Assembly (NCBI GenBank): GCA_031253755.1
Contig: JAIRVT010000050.1
Location: 27,785-91,784, forward strand
DNA: 64,000 nucleotides
From: Enterobacteriaceae bacterium
GTDB taxonomy: Bacteria > Pseudomonadota > Gammaproteobacteria > Enterobacterales > Enterobacteriaceae
Reading direction: 5' to 3'
Part shown: positions 9,210 through 16,799 of the stretch, piece after piece
How positions within the stretch are numbered: the stretch's first letter is position 1
Layout: each line of letters opens with the position of its first letter
Position numbers and translations under genes: made by a program
Notes under the pieces: generated by a model
Database searches by the model: none
The model's input: the letters and a program-made list of their open reading frames with translations, nothing else
Told to the model about the DNA's origin: nothing

Positions 9210-10721
9210 CTAAAAGCTGCGTTGCAGCATCTTATACTCATACTCCTGAGCATTCAGCCGAGTTTGTAACTGTGTAATAAATATTTCCTGATATTCAAAA
9301 TCATAACGGACGAATAAATCAAGGGCAGCATAATGATACTCTGGCCATGTATGGAGGGTAAAATGTGAACCTGCTGATATCAGTACACCACTGACTCCCC
9401 ATGATTCGAACTGATGAAAATCATGAGCCACAACTTTCAGCTGGCATTGTTCGGCAATATCAAGCATGATTCTTTCAATGGTTGAGACAGACGTTAAAAT
9501 TTCCGCCTCACAATCTTTCATGTCGATAATAATATGGGCACCTAATTGTCTTGTTGCCATCGGTATAGGTGAATTGACTTTTTCTTGGCCCCGATATTGG
9601 AATTTTGAACCGTGACACTGATTACACGTTATTTTTATTAATTGCTCTATTGTCAATATGTCTTTTCCATGCCCGATAGTGGTCATATGATGACATGATT
9701 TACATTGATAAAATTTCACACGAGGATTTATTTCACCGGTATATATTTTATCAGAATAAAGGGTCTTTCCTGAAATAACCGGGTATGTTTGCGCTGTAAC
9801 AGAAAGAACATAGAGATCACTGGTGCTGCTGATAATACTTCCACCATGATATTGATTGAATTGCGGGTAGATATTTTTGATCAGCAGATTTTGATGATTG
9901 AATAATCTCTGAATTTCTTGCTGTTCGGTTGGTTTTTTTTGGCCGAATGATAATAAAATTTCACTATTATCGTTTTTGGTAAAACTAATAGCGCGTGATA
10001 AAAATAACTTTAATCCGCTCAATGTGTAAGGAGGATCTGTCAAAACAATGTCAAAATTTTTAGCATACTGATTTGCGAGTTTCAATTCTAATTGCGCAGT
10101 ATTAATGACAAAATTATTTTTTTTTGCTGTTTGTTGGATAAATGTCAGCAGGCCCTGATCGATATCTTTGACAAAAATATTTTCTGAAGCGTGATGGCCG
10201 AGTTTTTTAAATGCCATCATTAACGCCAAAGAAGTCAGATCATCATCGCCTAAAAATAAAATATTCTGTTTGAAAGTGTTTGGATTATTCAACAACAGCA
10301 TCACTCTGCGAATCGATGTTGCCAATGTTGCATGGGCTTGATCTAACAACACATTGGCTTGCGGCCTGTTGTTATAGATGGGTTCCAGTAAAAAGTTAAG
10401 CTCATTTTCAAACTCTGTCCGTTTTTCAGCTGATGACAGTAAGTTATATTTTTCAATATCAATGGATTTATATCCTAATTTATTTTCTACATATTTAATT
10501 CCTGTTGGGTTTAATTTAAAAATACCTTTATTTTCAGCGTGATTATATTTTATAAGCTCTTTTTTAAATGCGGAAATGAGAGGAATAGGTAAACCACTTT
10601 TTAATGATAGCTCTTTATTTGATGTGCGTTCATAGAGATACAAGCGAATTAATAATGTTTCTAATACTTCAACAGGATGTAATAAATTCATATTATTTTT
10701 TATAACATTCAATGTATTCAT
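9210..10721 (-). CDS. BpsA-like aminopropyltransferase fused to a SpeD-like pyruvoyl decarboxylase domain
   Basis: A 503-residue protein of unusual architecture. Residues ~15-90 look like a winged helix. Residues ~90-320 match the branched-polyamine synthase family (BpsA, DUF43), with LGDDDLTSLALMMAF and the catalytic DPPYTLSGLKLFLSRA. Residues ~330-370 hold two CxxC pairs (CKSC, CNQC), a probable zinc ribbon. Residues ~393-503 align with bacterial S-adenosylmethionine decarboxylase (SpeD): LGAHIIIDM, GVSGVLISAGSH, LHTWPEYHYAALDLF. The self-cleavage serine (about 452) and the HTWPE histidine are kept, but the Glu normally before that serine is Gly, and the catalytic Cys of FTCG is Arg (FVRY). 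A complete dcSAM-making and aminopropyl-transferring enzyme in one chain is possible, as is a SpeD domain with a new substrate. It is AT-rich and stands alone. Confidence 0.8.
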   Translation of the reverse strand: MNTLNVIKNNMNLLHPVEVLETLLIRLYLYERTSNKELSLKSGLPIPLISAFKKELIKYNHAENKGIFKLNPTGIKYVENKLGYKSIDIEKYNLLSSAEKRTEFENELNFLLEPIYNNRPQANVLLDQAHATLATSIRRVMLLLNNPNTFKQNILFLGDDDLTSLALMMAFKKLGHHASENIFVKDIDQGLLTFIQQTAKKNNFVINTAQLELKLANQYAKNFDIVLTDPPYTLSGLKLFLSRAISFTKNDNSEILLSFGQKKPTEQQEIQRLFNHQNLLIKNIYPQFNQYHGGSIISSTSDLYVLSVTAQTYPVISGKTLYSDKIYTGEINPRVKFYQCKSCHHMTTIGHGKDILTIEQLIKITCNQCHGSKFQYRGQEKVNSPIPMATRQLGAHIIIDMKDCEAEILTSVSTIERIMLDIAEQCQLKVVAHDFHQFESWGVSGVLISAGSHFTLHTWPEYHYAALDLFVRYDFEYQEIFITQLQTRLNAQEYEYKMLQRSF

Positions 10722-11244
10722 GGTAATCTCTTGTTATATTTATTTTAAAATTCTCAGAGTAATCAATAATTGGAATGGTTTATTGAGAGGTTTGGGTTGT
10801 GATAACAATCTTATTTATAAATTGATGAAATCATTCTTCATGGGTTCGTCGTATATATGATATTGGTTTTTGTATATTAGAAGTAAATATCACTTTCATC
10901 CAGTTTCTATTTATTTTGAAATAATAAATTAGTTTGATATTATTTTGTTTAACTGAAAATAATTAAATTATGTATTTAACTTATTGATTAATATTAAATA
11001 TAATATTTTCGATGAAATTACTTATAGTTAATTGATGTTATGGTTTATTGGTGAAAATAATAGAGAATCTATTTAGGAACAATTAAAATTAAATTTCAGT
11101 ATTTTTCCGTTGTGATATCGGATATACCCGTCGCCTTTCAAGATGCGTTATATCTCTTCGCAGCGGGGAAATGTAACACGCATCTAGAAGTTGGATTACT
11201 CTATGCGATTAACGCTTTAATTATCTACGAAAAAGGTGGAAAAG
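10722..11244. other. AT-rich intergenic region with one palindromic repeat
   Basis: No credible gene. It lies upstream of both flanking genes, so it must carry the promoters of the polyamine-synthase fusion (leftward) and the small membrane protein (rightward). The stretch 10800-11100 is extremely AT-rich. A copy of the palindromic intergenic repeat occupies 11123-11196. Confidence 0.5.
11123..11196. repeat. Palindromic intergenic repeat, copy 1
   Basis: It begins TATACCCGTCGCCTTTCAAG and ends with a degenerate inverted copy of that end. The middle (CTTCGCAGCGGGGAAATGTAAC) is shared in degenerate form with copies near 21121, 33173 and 35955. The layout of inverted ends and short length, with no reading frame, is MITE-like. 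Confidence 0.6.
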
Positions 11245-11760
11245 ATGTCAATGTTGATGCTGATTAAGAATACGCCCACATGGGTTTGGATTTTGCTTAT
11301 TTTTTTGATTCTCCGGGGAATTAAGGCGTTACAGGATAGAGAAATGCGTCCTGATCGTTTATTTTTATTGCCAATTGTGTTTTTTGTCTGGTCGGTTTAC
11401 GCCGTGTTGCTCGAAACGACGTTTCAGGCTTCTGCATTACTGGCGCTCGCCGTGGGTATCGTGACTGGGATTGCGGTAGGTTGGGTATTGTGGTGTTCTC
11501 AGCCTCGGCTAAGAACAAAACCCGGAACTGACTTAGTTATTAACCCCGGCAGCCCTTTCATTTTGGTTCTGATCCTTATCACCTTTTGCACTAAATTTGC
11601 GCTTTCCGCGACATTAGCCACACATCCGCCTTTACTCTATTCTTTCAGTTTCAATTTGCTGTTTGGTTTTGTCAGTGGTTTGTTGGACGGCATTTTTTGG
11701 GGAAGGACACTTAACCTATTTGTGCCTTATTATCAAAATCGGCAAACAAATAAAGGCTGA
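11245..11760 (+). CDS. Small integral membrane protein of unknown function (DUF6622-like)
   Basis: A 171-residue protein with four to five hydrophobic segments (about residues 10-25, 40-58, 65-87, 107-125, 133-155) and very few charged residues apart from a loop near 27-37 (LQDREMRPDR). I recognise it only as a small enterobacterial membrane protein family, possibly DUF6622; no function is known to me. The frame opens at a GTG at 11236, but the ATG at 11245 is preferred because AAGGTGG lies just upstream at proper spacing. A strong terminator follows directly. Confidence 0.75.
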   Translation: MSMLMLIKNTPTWVWILLIFLILRGIKALQDREMRPDRLFLLPIVFFVWSVYAVLLETTFQASALLALAVGIVTGIAVGWVLWCSQPRLRTKPGTDLVINPGSPFILVLILITFCTKFALSATLATHPPLLYSFSFNLLFGFVSGLLDGIFWGRTLNLFVPYYQNRQTNKG

Positions 11761-11771
11761 AAGGTGAAATA

Positions 11772-11805
11772 AAAAAACCTCGTTATTTCAACGAGGTTTT
11801 TTTAT
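11772..11805. terminator. Bidirectional rho-independent terminator
   Basis: Perfect stem AAAACCTCGTT / AACGAGGTTTT with loop ATTTC, flanked by A and T runs so it works on both strands. It ends the membrane-protein gene from the left and the leftward tRNA-Ser gene from the right. Confidence 0.9.
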
Positions 11806-11844
11806 CGCCTGATTTCCGAAATTTCATCAGAATGGCTTTCAAAA

Positions 11845-11934
11845 TGGCGGTGAGGGAGGGATTCGAACCCTCGATACGTTTTCACGTATACACACTTTCC
11901 AGGCGTGCTCCTTCAGCCTCTCGGACACCTCACC
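11845..11934 (-). tRNA. tRNA-Ser(GGA), second of a tandem pair
   Basis: A 90-base class II tRNA. The acceptor stem GGTGAGG pairs with CCTCACC, followed by discriminator G and encoded CCA. The anticodon loop is CTGGAAA, giving anticodon GGA (reads UCC/UCU). The long serine variable arm (TATACG...CGTATC) and the T-arm GGTTCGAATCC are present. The body is identical to the copy at 12030-12119. Confidence 0.97.
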
Positions 11935-11959
11935 GTGTTTTGTTTTTTTAACTTGTTCA

Positions 11960-11987
11960 TTACAGAGGAACTTCGCTGGCTCTGTAA
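11960..11987. other. Hairpin in the spacer between the two tRNA-Ser genes
   Basis: Stem TTACAGAG / CTCTGTAA, eight pairs, with a 12-base loop, lying between the terminator-like hairpin at 11991-12015 and the downstream tRNA. It may be a processing structure. No function can be assigned. Confidence 0.35.
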
Positions 11988-11990
11988 GTC

Positions 11991-12015
11991 AAAAAAGCCT
12001 GACATGCTTTCAGGC
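11991..12015 (-). terminator. Terminator between the tandem tRNA-Ser genes
   Basis: On the minus strand, GCCTGA-AAGCATG-TCAGGC followed by TTTTTT, 15 bases after the CCA of the upstream tRNA-Ser copy. It is a canonical rho-independent structure, so the downstream copy depends either on read-through or on its own weak promoter. Confidence 0.7.
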
Positions 12016-12029
12016 TCTTTCTCAGAATA

Positions 12030-12119
12030 TGGCGGTGAGGGAGGGATTCGAACCCTCGATACGTTTTCACGTATACACACTTTCCAGGCGTGCTCCTTCA
12101 GCCTCTCGGACACCTCACC
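12030..12119 (-). tRNA. tRNA-Ser(GGA), first of a tandem pair
   Basis: Same 90-base sequence as the copy at 11845-11934: acceptor stem GGTGAGG/CCTCACC, anticodon GGA in CTGGAAA, long variable arm, encoded CCA. A strong promoter lies 53 bases upstream. Confidence 0.97.
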
Positions 12120-12171
12120 ATGTTTTGTTGTTGCAGTGATTTGTTGGTATTCGTCGCTGCAACGGGGCGCT

Positions 12172-12200
12172 ACTATAGGGAAAAGCAGCGCAGGCGTCAA
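12172..12200 (-). promoter_or_regulatory. Strong sigma-70 promoter for the tRNA-Ser genes
   Basis: On the minus strand, TTGACG, a 17-base spacer, then TATAGT, followed by a GC-rich discriminator (GCGCCCC) typical of stringently controlled stable-RNA promoters. It points into the first tRNA-Ser copy. Confidence 0.8.
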
Positions 12201-12307
12201 CAGACTTATCACGATTTTTTCGCGCTTTTTGATTGATTAGACAAATAAAAAACAATTTGGATACGTGATAAACACTTATAGCCGCAGAGATGTCTAATTA
12301 CTCATTT

Positions 12308-12895
12308 TTATGGCACTGCGGCTAACCGGCGAGCCGCTTCGACCACAGAAGCCCGGCGTCTGGCATGTTCTTGCTGGTTATCGAAACCTGTCATCATGCG
12401 CGCTACCTGAGGAACAGCTGACCACCATCCCGCCAGAGCCAGCACCAAAAACGCCAGATGATCAGGAGCCAGCGCTTGCGTAATCATTTCCTGACGCTGC
12501 CCTTCGGCGACAGATTGAACTTTGCAGCCATAATATTCACGCCGTTGCTCCTCATCCGGGACTTCGCTGTCAAAAATCAGACCTTCCCAGCGCATAAGAC
12601 GGCTTAACTCAGGATGTTCACAGTGATAATCATAAGCCTGTCCGGCATATTCGCCGATTTCTTCAACGGTGAAAGGCATTACTGGAACTGCCTGAGCGAC
12701 TTTGGCTAATTCGCTGCGCAGCACGGCTGAAAAGAGTGCACGTTTGTCACCAAAGTAATTGTAAATGCGCTCTTTATTCACGCCTGCCAACTTCGCGATC
12801 TTTTCGACCGTCGTACCATCAGGGCCAAGCCGGGCGAATTCTGCCACTGCTGCCACCAAAATTCTGCGTTTTGTACCTTCGGTATCCCAAGCCAT
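12308..12895 (-). CDS. TetR/AcrR family transcriptional regulator
   Basis: A 195-residue repressor-type protein. The N-terminal helix-turn-helix spans about residues 8-52 (TKRRILVAAVAEFARLGPDG, then KIAKLAGVNKERIYNYFGDK), the standard TetR DNA-binding region ending in YNYF. The C-terminal two thirds is a helical ligand-binding domain specific to the subfamily. It is transcribed away from an MFS transporter gene with about 200 bases between them, where a 6-6-6 inverted repeat is a likely operator. The arrangement is that of a drug-responsive repressor controlling an efflux pump; the inducer is unknown. Confidence 0.88.
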   Translation of the reverse strand: MAWDTEGTKRRILVAAVAEFARLGPDGTTVEKIAKLAGVNKERIYNYFGDKRALFSAVLRSELAKVAQAVPVMPFTVEEIGEYAGQAYDYHCEHPELSRLMRWEGLIFDSEVPDEEQRREYYGCKVQSVAEGQRQEMITQALAPDHLAFLVLALAGWWSAVPQVARMMTGFDNQQEHARRRASVVEAARRLAAVP

Positions 12896-12948
12896 TATTT
12901 TTCCTTTCTACCGATTGTTGTCGTTATAAAAATCATACTATAATAAAC

Positions 12949-12966
12949 TCCAACGTTATGGTTGGA
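12949..12966. promoter_or_regulatory. Candidate TetR operator
   Basis: TCCAAC-GTTATG-GTTGGA, a perfect inverted repeat in the divergent region between the TetR gene and the MFS gene. It overlaps the probable promoter area of the regulator (ACTATAATA lies beside it). Confidence 0.5.
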
Positions 12967-13096
12967 TATTGATTCATGGCGTATACACTATACTAGTTTG
13001 CAGTCTCGATCTGCGGGTTGCCCGTGAAGTTGTTGATCATTTTGCAAGCCAGATGTTTTCTTTAGTTCAACACGACTTAATTGGAGACAGTAGCCC

Positions 13097-14338
13097 ATGC
13101 ATGACCAACAAAAACAGATAAAAACAGTTGTTGATGATACAGGCAATCAGGTTGCCTCACCTGATCAGATGTACACGGCAGGCAGCAGTGCCACCATTTT
13201 GTTAGCGGTGATTGCATTGTTTGTCTTGACCCAGCTCTATCTGGCCATTCCGCTGTTATCGTATGTTAATCAGGATTTCAACCCAGCGAATCCAGAGCTT
13301 GCAACTTATGCGCTTGCCACAAGTTTCAGTCTGGCTTATGCCGGTGGATTTCTGTTCTGGGGGCCCATTTCAGATCAATACGGCCGCCGTTCGGTAATGT
13401 TGATAGGAATGACCGCATTATCGATAGCGACACTTGCCTGTTATTTTGCTCCGTCACTAATCTGGCTGGCAGGGTTACGGGTTTTGCAGGGATTGGCGGC
13501 CGCCTGTTTTGCGCCGATATCGCTGGCCTACCTGACAGAAGCGCTCCCCGTGCGTTATCGCGCTATGGCTATCGGAACGATGTCCACTTCATTTCTCACT
13601 GCGGGTATTTTCGGGCAGGTGTTGGCTGCCTGGATAGCATTACACTGGAGTTGGAACTGGGTGTTTCTGGCAACAGGAGTGTGCCTGATGGCCGCGCTAC
13701 CGTTCTTGGTCGTGATATTTAAAGAGCCACAACGTGAGATTGTTGATGGTCATCTGGGGCGCCGATTTATCGCATTGGGCCGAACTGTGGTGCAACCGGC
13801 AGTTCTGCTGTTGTCATGTGCCCATATCACACTATTGTTATCGTTTGTTGCCATGTACACGGTATTAGGCGCTCATCTGTCAGGCTTGGGGCTGACGCCG
13901 GATAAGGTTATTTTATTGCGTCTGGTTGGGTTGCCGGGCATGTTTGCAGCATTACTGATGGGGCCGTTTGCCGCACGGGTTGGCATACCGGGCGTTGCAA
14001 TGACTGGCTATATAACTGCGGCGGCAGGTCTGGCTGTAGAGGCGGTATTGGCTCAATCTTTAACGGGTATCGCAATCGGCAGCCTGATTTTTGTGACGGG
14101 CATTGCTCTGGCTGTTCCGGCGATGATCACACAGTTTGGTGCTGTATCCGCTCCCAACCGTGGCGGTGGCATGGCGCTCAATGGTTTTATTCTGTTTATC
14201 GGTGCCAGCGCCGGTTCGTTGATTGCCACTGCTGTGACCGATTTTGTCACATTGCTGATTGGGGTGATGGTAACGCTTTTGTTTGCGGCTATCTGTGTCG
14301 CAGGCAGTGCATCGCGGGTTAAGTCAAAAGCCGGATGA
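13097..14338 (+). CDS. MFS transporter, DHA1/YnfM-like efflux protein
   Basis: A 413-residue protein with twelve predicted membrane helices after a ~35-residue soluble N-terminus. The motif A loop (GPISDQYGRRSVML, about residues 94-107) and a motif-C-like region in helix 5 place it in the drug:H+ antiporter class of the major facilitator family, most like YnfM. GGAG precedes the ATG. The divergent TetR regulator suggests inducible export of a toxic compound. The substrate cannot be predicted. Confidence 0.85.
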   Translation: MHDQQKQIKTVVDDTGNQVASPDQMYTAGSSATILLAVIALFVLTQLYLAIPLLSYVNQDFNPANPELATYALATSFSLAYAGGFLFWGPISDQYGRRSVMLIGMTALSIATLACYFAPSLIWLAGLRVLQGLAAACFAPISLAYLTEALPVRYRAMAIGTMSTSFLTAGIFGQVLAAWIALHWSWNWVFLATGVCLMAALPFLVVIFKEPQREIVDGHLGRRFIALGRTVVQPAVLLLSCAHITLLLSFVAMYTVLGAHLSGLGLTPDKVILLRLVGLPGMFAALLMGPFAARVGIPGVAMTGYITAAAGLAVEAVLAQSLTGIAIGSLIFVTGIALAVPAMITQFGAVSAPNRGGGMALNGFILFIGASAGSLIATAVTDFVTLLIGVMVTLLFAAICVAGSASRVKSKAG

Positions 14339-14440
14339 GATCAACGCTATTGATTTTCTATTGTTGTGTTGTAAATTCGTTAACCGGATTAAAACGATCT
14401 ATATAAAACGATCGCCTAACACAATAAGGAATAAGATTAT

Positions 14441-15382
14441 ATGAATATCATTTTTTTTAGCCCTTCATTTAATACCGGGCAATGGATTCAAGGAATAAAA
14501 GCCCGTTTACCTGATGCGAAAGTCAGGGCATGGGTGAGTGGCGATAATGCTCCGGCAGATTATGCACTCGTCTGGCATCCTCCTTATGAAATGTTAGCTG
14601 GCCGTAAAGATCTGAAAGGAATATTTGTACTGGGAGCAGGTGTTGACGTTATTCTCCGGCAAGAGCTGGAAAATCCGGGTATGTTGTCGGCTGATGTTCC
14701 GTTAATTCGTCTCGAAGATACCGGAATGGCGCGCCAGATGCAGGAATATACTGTGAATGCCGTTTTATATTATTTCCGGCGAATGGATGAATATAGACGC
14801 AATCAGGAGCGGCGTATCTGGCATCCACTGGAACAGCACAATCGGAAAGAATTCGTTATTGGTGTGCTGGGTGTCGGTGTTTTGGGGCGCAGTGTGCTGG
14901 AGAAATTGAAAGAATTTGATTTTGCTGTGCGTTGTTGGAGCAGAACAGCAAAACAGCTTGATGGTGTCGAAAGTTTTGCGGGAGAAGGGCAATTCGGCGA
15001 ATTTCTTTCGGGTTGTCAGGTGCTGATTAATCTTCTGCCCGATACGCCTGAGACCCGCGCAATTCTGAATATTTCCACCTTCAGTCAGTTAAAAAAAGGC
15101 GCGTATATTATCAATATCGCCAGAGGTGCCCATCTTGTTGAACAGGATCTATTGACGGCTATTGATAAAAACTATGTTGCCGGAGCAACACTTGATGTGT
15201 TTGCGATAGAACCATTATCAACCATGCACCCGTTCTGGACTCACCCTCGTATCACTGTCACACCGCACATTGCCGCAAATACGATCCCTGAACAGGCCAT
15301 GGATAGTGTCTGTGAAAATATCCAACGAATGGAACAGGGAGAATCAGCAAAAGGCCTTGTGAATATATCGCTTGGATATTAA
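14441..15382 (+). CDS. ghrA: Glyoxylate/hydroxypyruvate reductase A
   Basis: A 313-residue D-2-hydroxyacid dehydrogenase, close in length and sequence to E. coli GhrA (312). It reduces glyoxylate to glycolate and hydroxypyruvate to glycerate with NADPH. The Rossmann motif GVLGVGVLG is near residue 142, and the catalytic Arg (NIARGAH), Glu (AIEPL) and His (VTPHIAA) are all visible. AAGGA precedes the ATG. In E. coli ghrA is followed by ycdX and ycdY; here ycdY follows after 77 bases and ycdX is missing. Confidence 0.95.
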   Translation: MNIIFFSPSFNTGQWIQGIKARLPDAKVRAWVSGDNAPADYALVWHPPYEMLAGRKDLKGIFVLGAGVDVILRQELENPGMLSADVPLIRLEDTGMARQMQEYTVNAVLYYFRRMDEYRRNQERRIWHPLEQHNRKEFVIGVLGVGVLGRSVLEKLKEFDFAVRCWSRTAKQLDGVESFAGEGQFGEFLSGCQVLINLLPDTPETRAILNISTFSQLKKGAYIINIARGAHLVEQDLLTAIDKNYVAGATLDVFAIEPLSTMHPFWTHPRITVTPHIAANTIPEQAMDSVCENIQRMEQGESAKGLVNISLGY

Positions 15383-15459
15383 CGATTTACTTTACAGTGC
15401 GGCAGGTGATTAGGGAAAATAGTCCGTCATTATTTTAAGCTATTGGAATTGATTAAATC

Positions 15460-16017
15460 ATGAACGAATTTTCGATTGTTTGTCGCATACTGGGGACACT
15501 CTTTAACCGCTCACCGCAAGACCCACTGTTGCAACCATTGATGTCGATGATTGCCGAAGGAAAGTTAAAACAGGCGTGGCCCTTGGAGCAGGATGAATTA
15601 TTGGTTCGCTTACAGCAACACTGTGATTTATCGGTAATAGAGCCTGATTATCAGGCCCTTTTCGTTGGGAAACCGGCTATTGGGGAATCGGCTAAAGTTG
15701 CGGTTTTTCGCTCTGATTATACTGACGGAACCGAGCAGGAAGTCCGCCAGTTTCTGATGGAAAGGGGAATGCCATTATCTGACACAGCGGCAGACCAGTT
15801 TGGTTCTTTATTACTGGCAGCATCATGGCTGGAAGATCAGGCCGCAGAGGATGAAGTTCAGGCGCAGATTGCGTTGTTTGATGACTATGTGTTGCCTTGG
15901 TGCGGGCAATTTCTCGGCAAAGTTGAGGCACATGCGGTCAGCGGTTTCTATCGGACGCTGGCGATGATTACCCGTGAAGCATTACAGGCTTTGCGTGAAG
16001 AGTTGGACTCTGAATAA
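15460..16017 (+). CDS. ycdY: TorD-family chaperone YcdY
   Basis: A 185-residue all-helical protein of the TorD/DmsD family of redox-enzyme chaperones, the same length as E. coli YcdY. The family features seen are the E-PDYQALFVG segment near residues 61-70 and the SDTAADQFGSLLLAASWLE helix near 108-126. In E. coli YcdY is reported to assist the zinc phosphatase YcdX, whose gene is missing here, so the client in this genome is uncertain. Assigned by similarity and by its place after ghrA. Confidence 0.85.
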   Translation: MNEFSIVCRILGTLFNRSPQDPLLQPLMSMIAEGKLKQAWPLEQDELLVRLQQHCDLSVIEPDYQALFVGKPAIGESAKVAVFRSDYTDGTEQEVRQFLMERGMPLSDTAADQFGSLLLAASWLEDQAAEDEVQAQIALFDDYVLPWCGQFLGKVEAHAVSGFYRTLAMITREALQALREELDSE

Positions 16018-16051
16018 GTCCAATTATCGATAGCGGTGATTGATAAAATAA

Positions 16052-16081
16052 AGGGCAAATCATTTATAAATAATTTGCCCT
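16052..16081. terminator. Terminator between convergent ycdY and yceB
   Basis: Stem AGGGCAAAT / ATTTGCCCT with a 12-base loop, between convergent genes. The leftward (minus) side is followed by a T-rich tail (TTATTTTAT). Confidence 0.65.
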
Positions 16082-16092
16082 GACAATAAAAA

Positions 16093-16656
16093 TTATTTAT
16101 CCGTTAATTCAATCACCAGCTTTCCGGGTTTAATTTCCAAGCCTTTGGCAAGTTTTGCCGCAGTGGCTTCAGTCGTACTTTTTTCCGGATTTAGGACATA
16201 AATCGGATGAGCATTAAAAAATTCGTTTAATGAAGCATTCAGGTAAGGTATCAATACCTTGATAAAGTTCTCTGCTTTTTCCGGCGTCGCCTGATAATTC
16301 ACGATTTCCAGTTCTTTGGCAAAAATAGCCCCTTTTTGGGCATCAAATACCGGCTTAGCCCGGATAGTCAGTTTCATACCAGCCTGCATACCACCGAATA
16401 GTGTTGCAATGTCAACGTTTGCCTGACTGGACAGTTCGATTTTTTCAGGATCCTGATGACCTATTTGGCTGGTGAGATCGCCCAGATTAATATTGAAGTT
16501 GGCTATCCCTGCGATATTAACCTCTTTCTGATAATGTACTTTTTTTAATAGGTAATCATTGAGCAAACTTTCATTGATGCTGAGATTCTTAAATTGACCG
16601 CAACCACTGATTAAACCAATGAGAACGAAGACGACGCCTAAGAAAAGTTTTTTCAT
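16093..16656 (-). CDS. yceB: Lipoprotein YceB (DUF1439)
   Basis: A 187-residue lipoprotein. The N-terminus has a basic start, a hydrophobic stretch and a lipobox LISGC, with the lipidated Cys at residue 19; the next residue is Gly, compatible with outer-membrane sorting. The rest is the DUF1439 fold, predicted to bind a hydrophobic ligand. The function is unknown. In E. coli yceB lies beside grxB and mdtH; here grxB is absent and mdtH is the upstream neighbour on the same strand, with a 143-base gap containing two strong hairpins. Confidence 0.9.
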   Translation of the reverse strand: MKKLFLGVVFVLIGLISGCGQFKNLSINESLLNDYLLKKVHYQKEVNIAGIANFNINLGDLTSQIGHQDPEKIELSSQANVDIATLFGGMQAGMKLTIRAKPVFDAQKGAIFAKELEIVNYQATPEKAENFIKVLIPYLNASLNEFFNAHPIYVLNPEKSTTEATAAKLAKGLEIKPGKLVIELTDK

Positions 16657-16706
16657 ATTGATGCTCTTTATAGGGTTAAATAGTTTTTCAAAATGATAGG
16701 CGACCG

Positions 16707-16747
16707 CTTAACTTCTCGCACTTGTAGCGCGAAGAGTTAAGTTTTTT
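16707..16747 (+). terminator. Plus-strand terminator-like hairpin between mdtH and yceB
   Basis: A 35-base imperfect inverted repeat starting CTTAACTTCTCGC and ending GAAGAGTTAAG, followed by TTTTTT on the plus strand. Both neighbouring genes run on the minus strand, so this terminator faces the wrong way for them and could end an unannotated plus-strand transcript. Confidence 0.5.
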
Positions 16748-16753
16748 GCCAGT

Positions 16754-16787
16754 CACAGTGTCATCACGATATCGTGATGACACTGTG
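16754..16787. repeat. Perfect 34-base palindrome
   Basis: A 17+17 base perfect inverted repeat with no spacer (arm CACAGTGTCATCACGAT), 13 bases downstream of the mdtH stop. As RNA it would form a long hairpin without a T-run. As DNA it would be an extended dyad site. Confidence 0.75.
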
Positions 16788-16799
16788 ATAAAAGATTAT

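Noticed and set aside
11905..12240. Open frames of ~100 residues on both strands across the tRNA-Ser pair (plus frame and 11913-12212 minus)
   Set aside because: They read through the tRNA genes; peptides such as [14 protein letters not shown] and [14 protein letters not shown] are well-known artefacts of translating tRNA-Ser.
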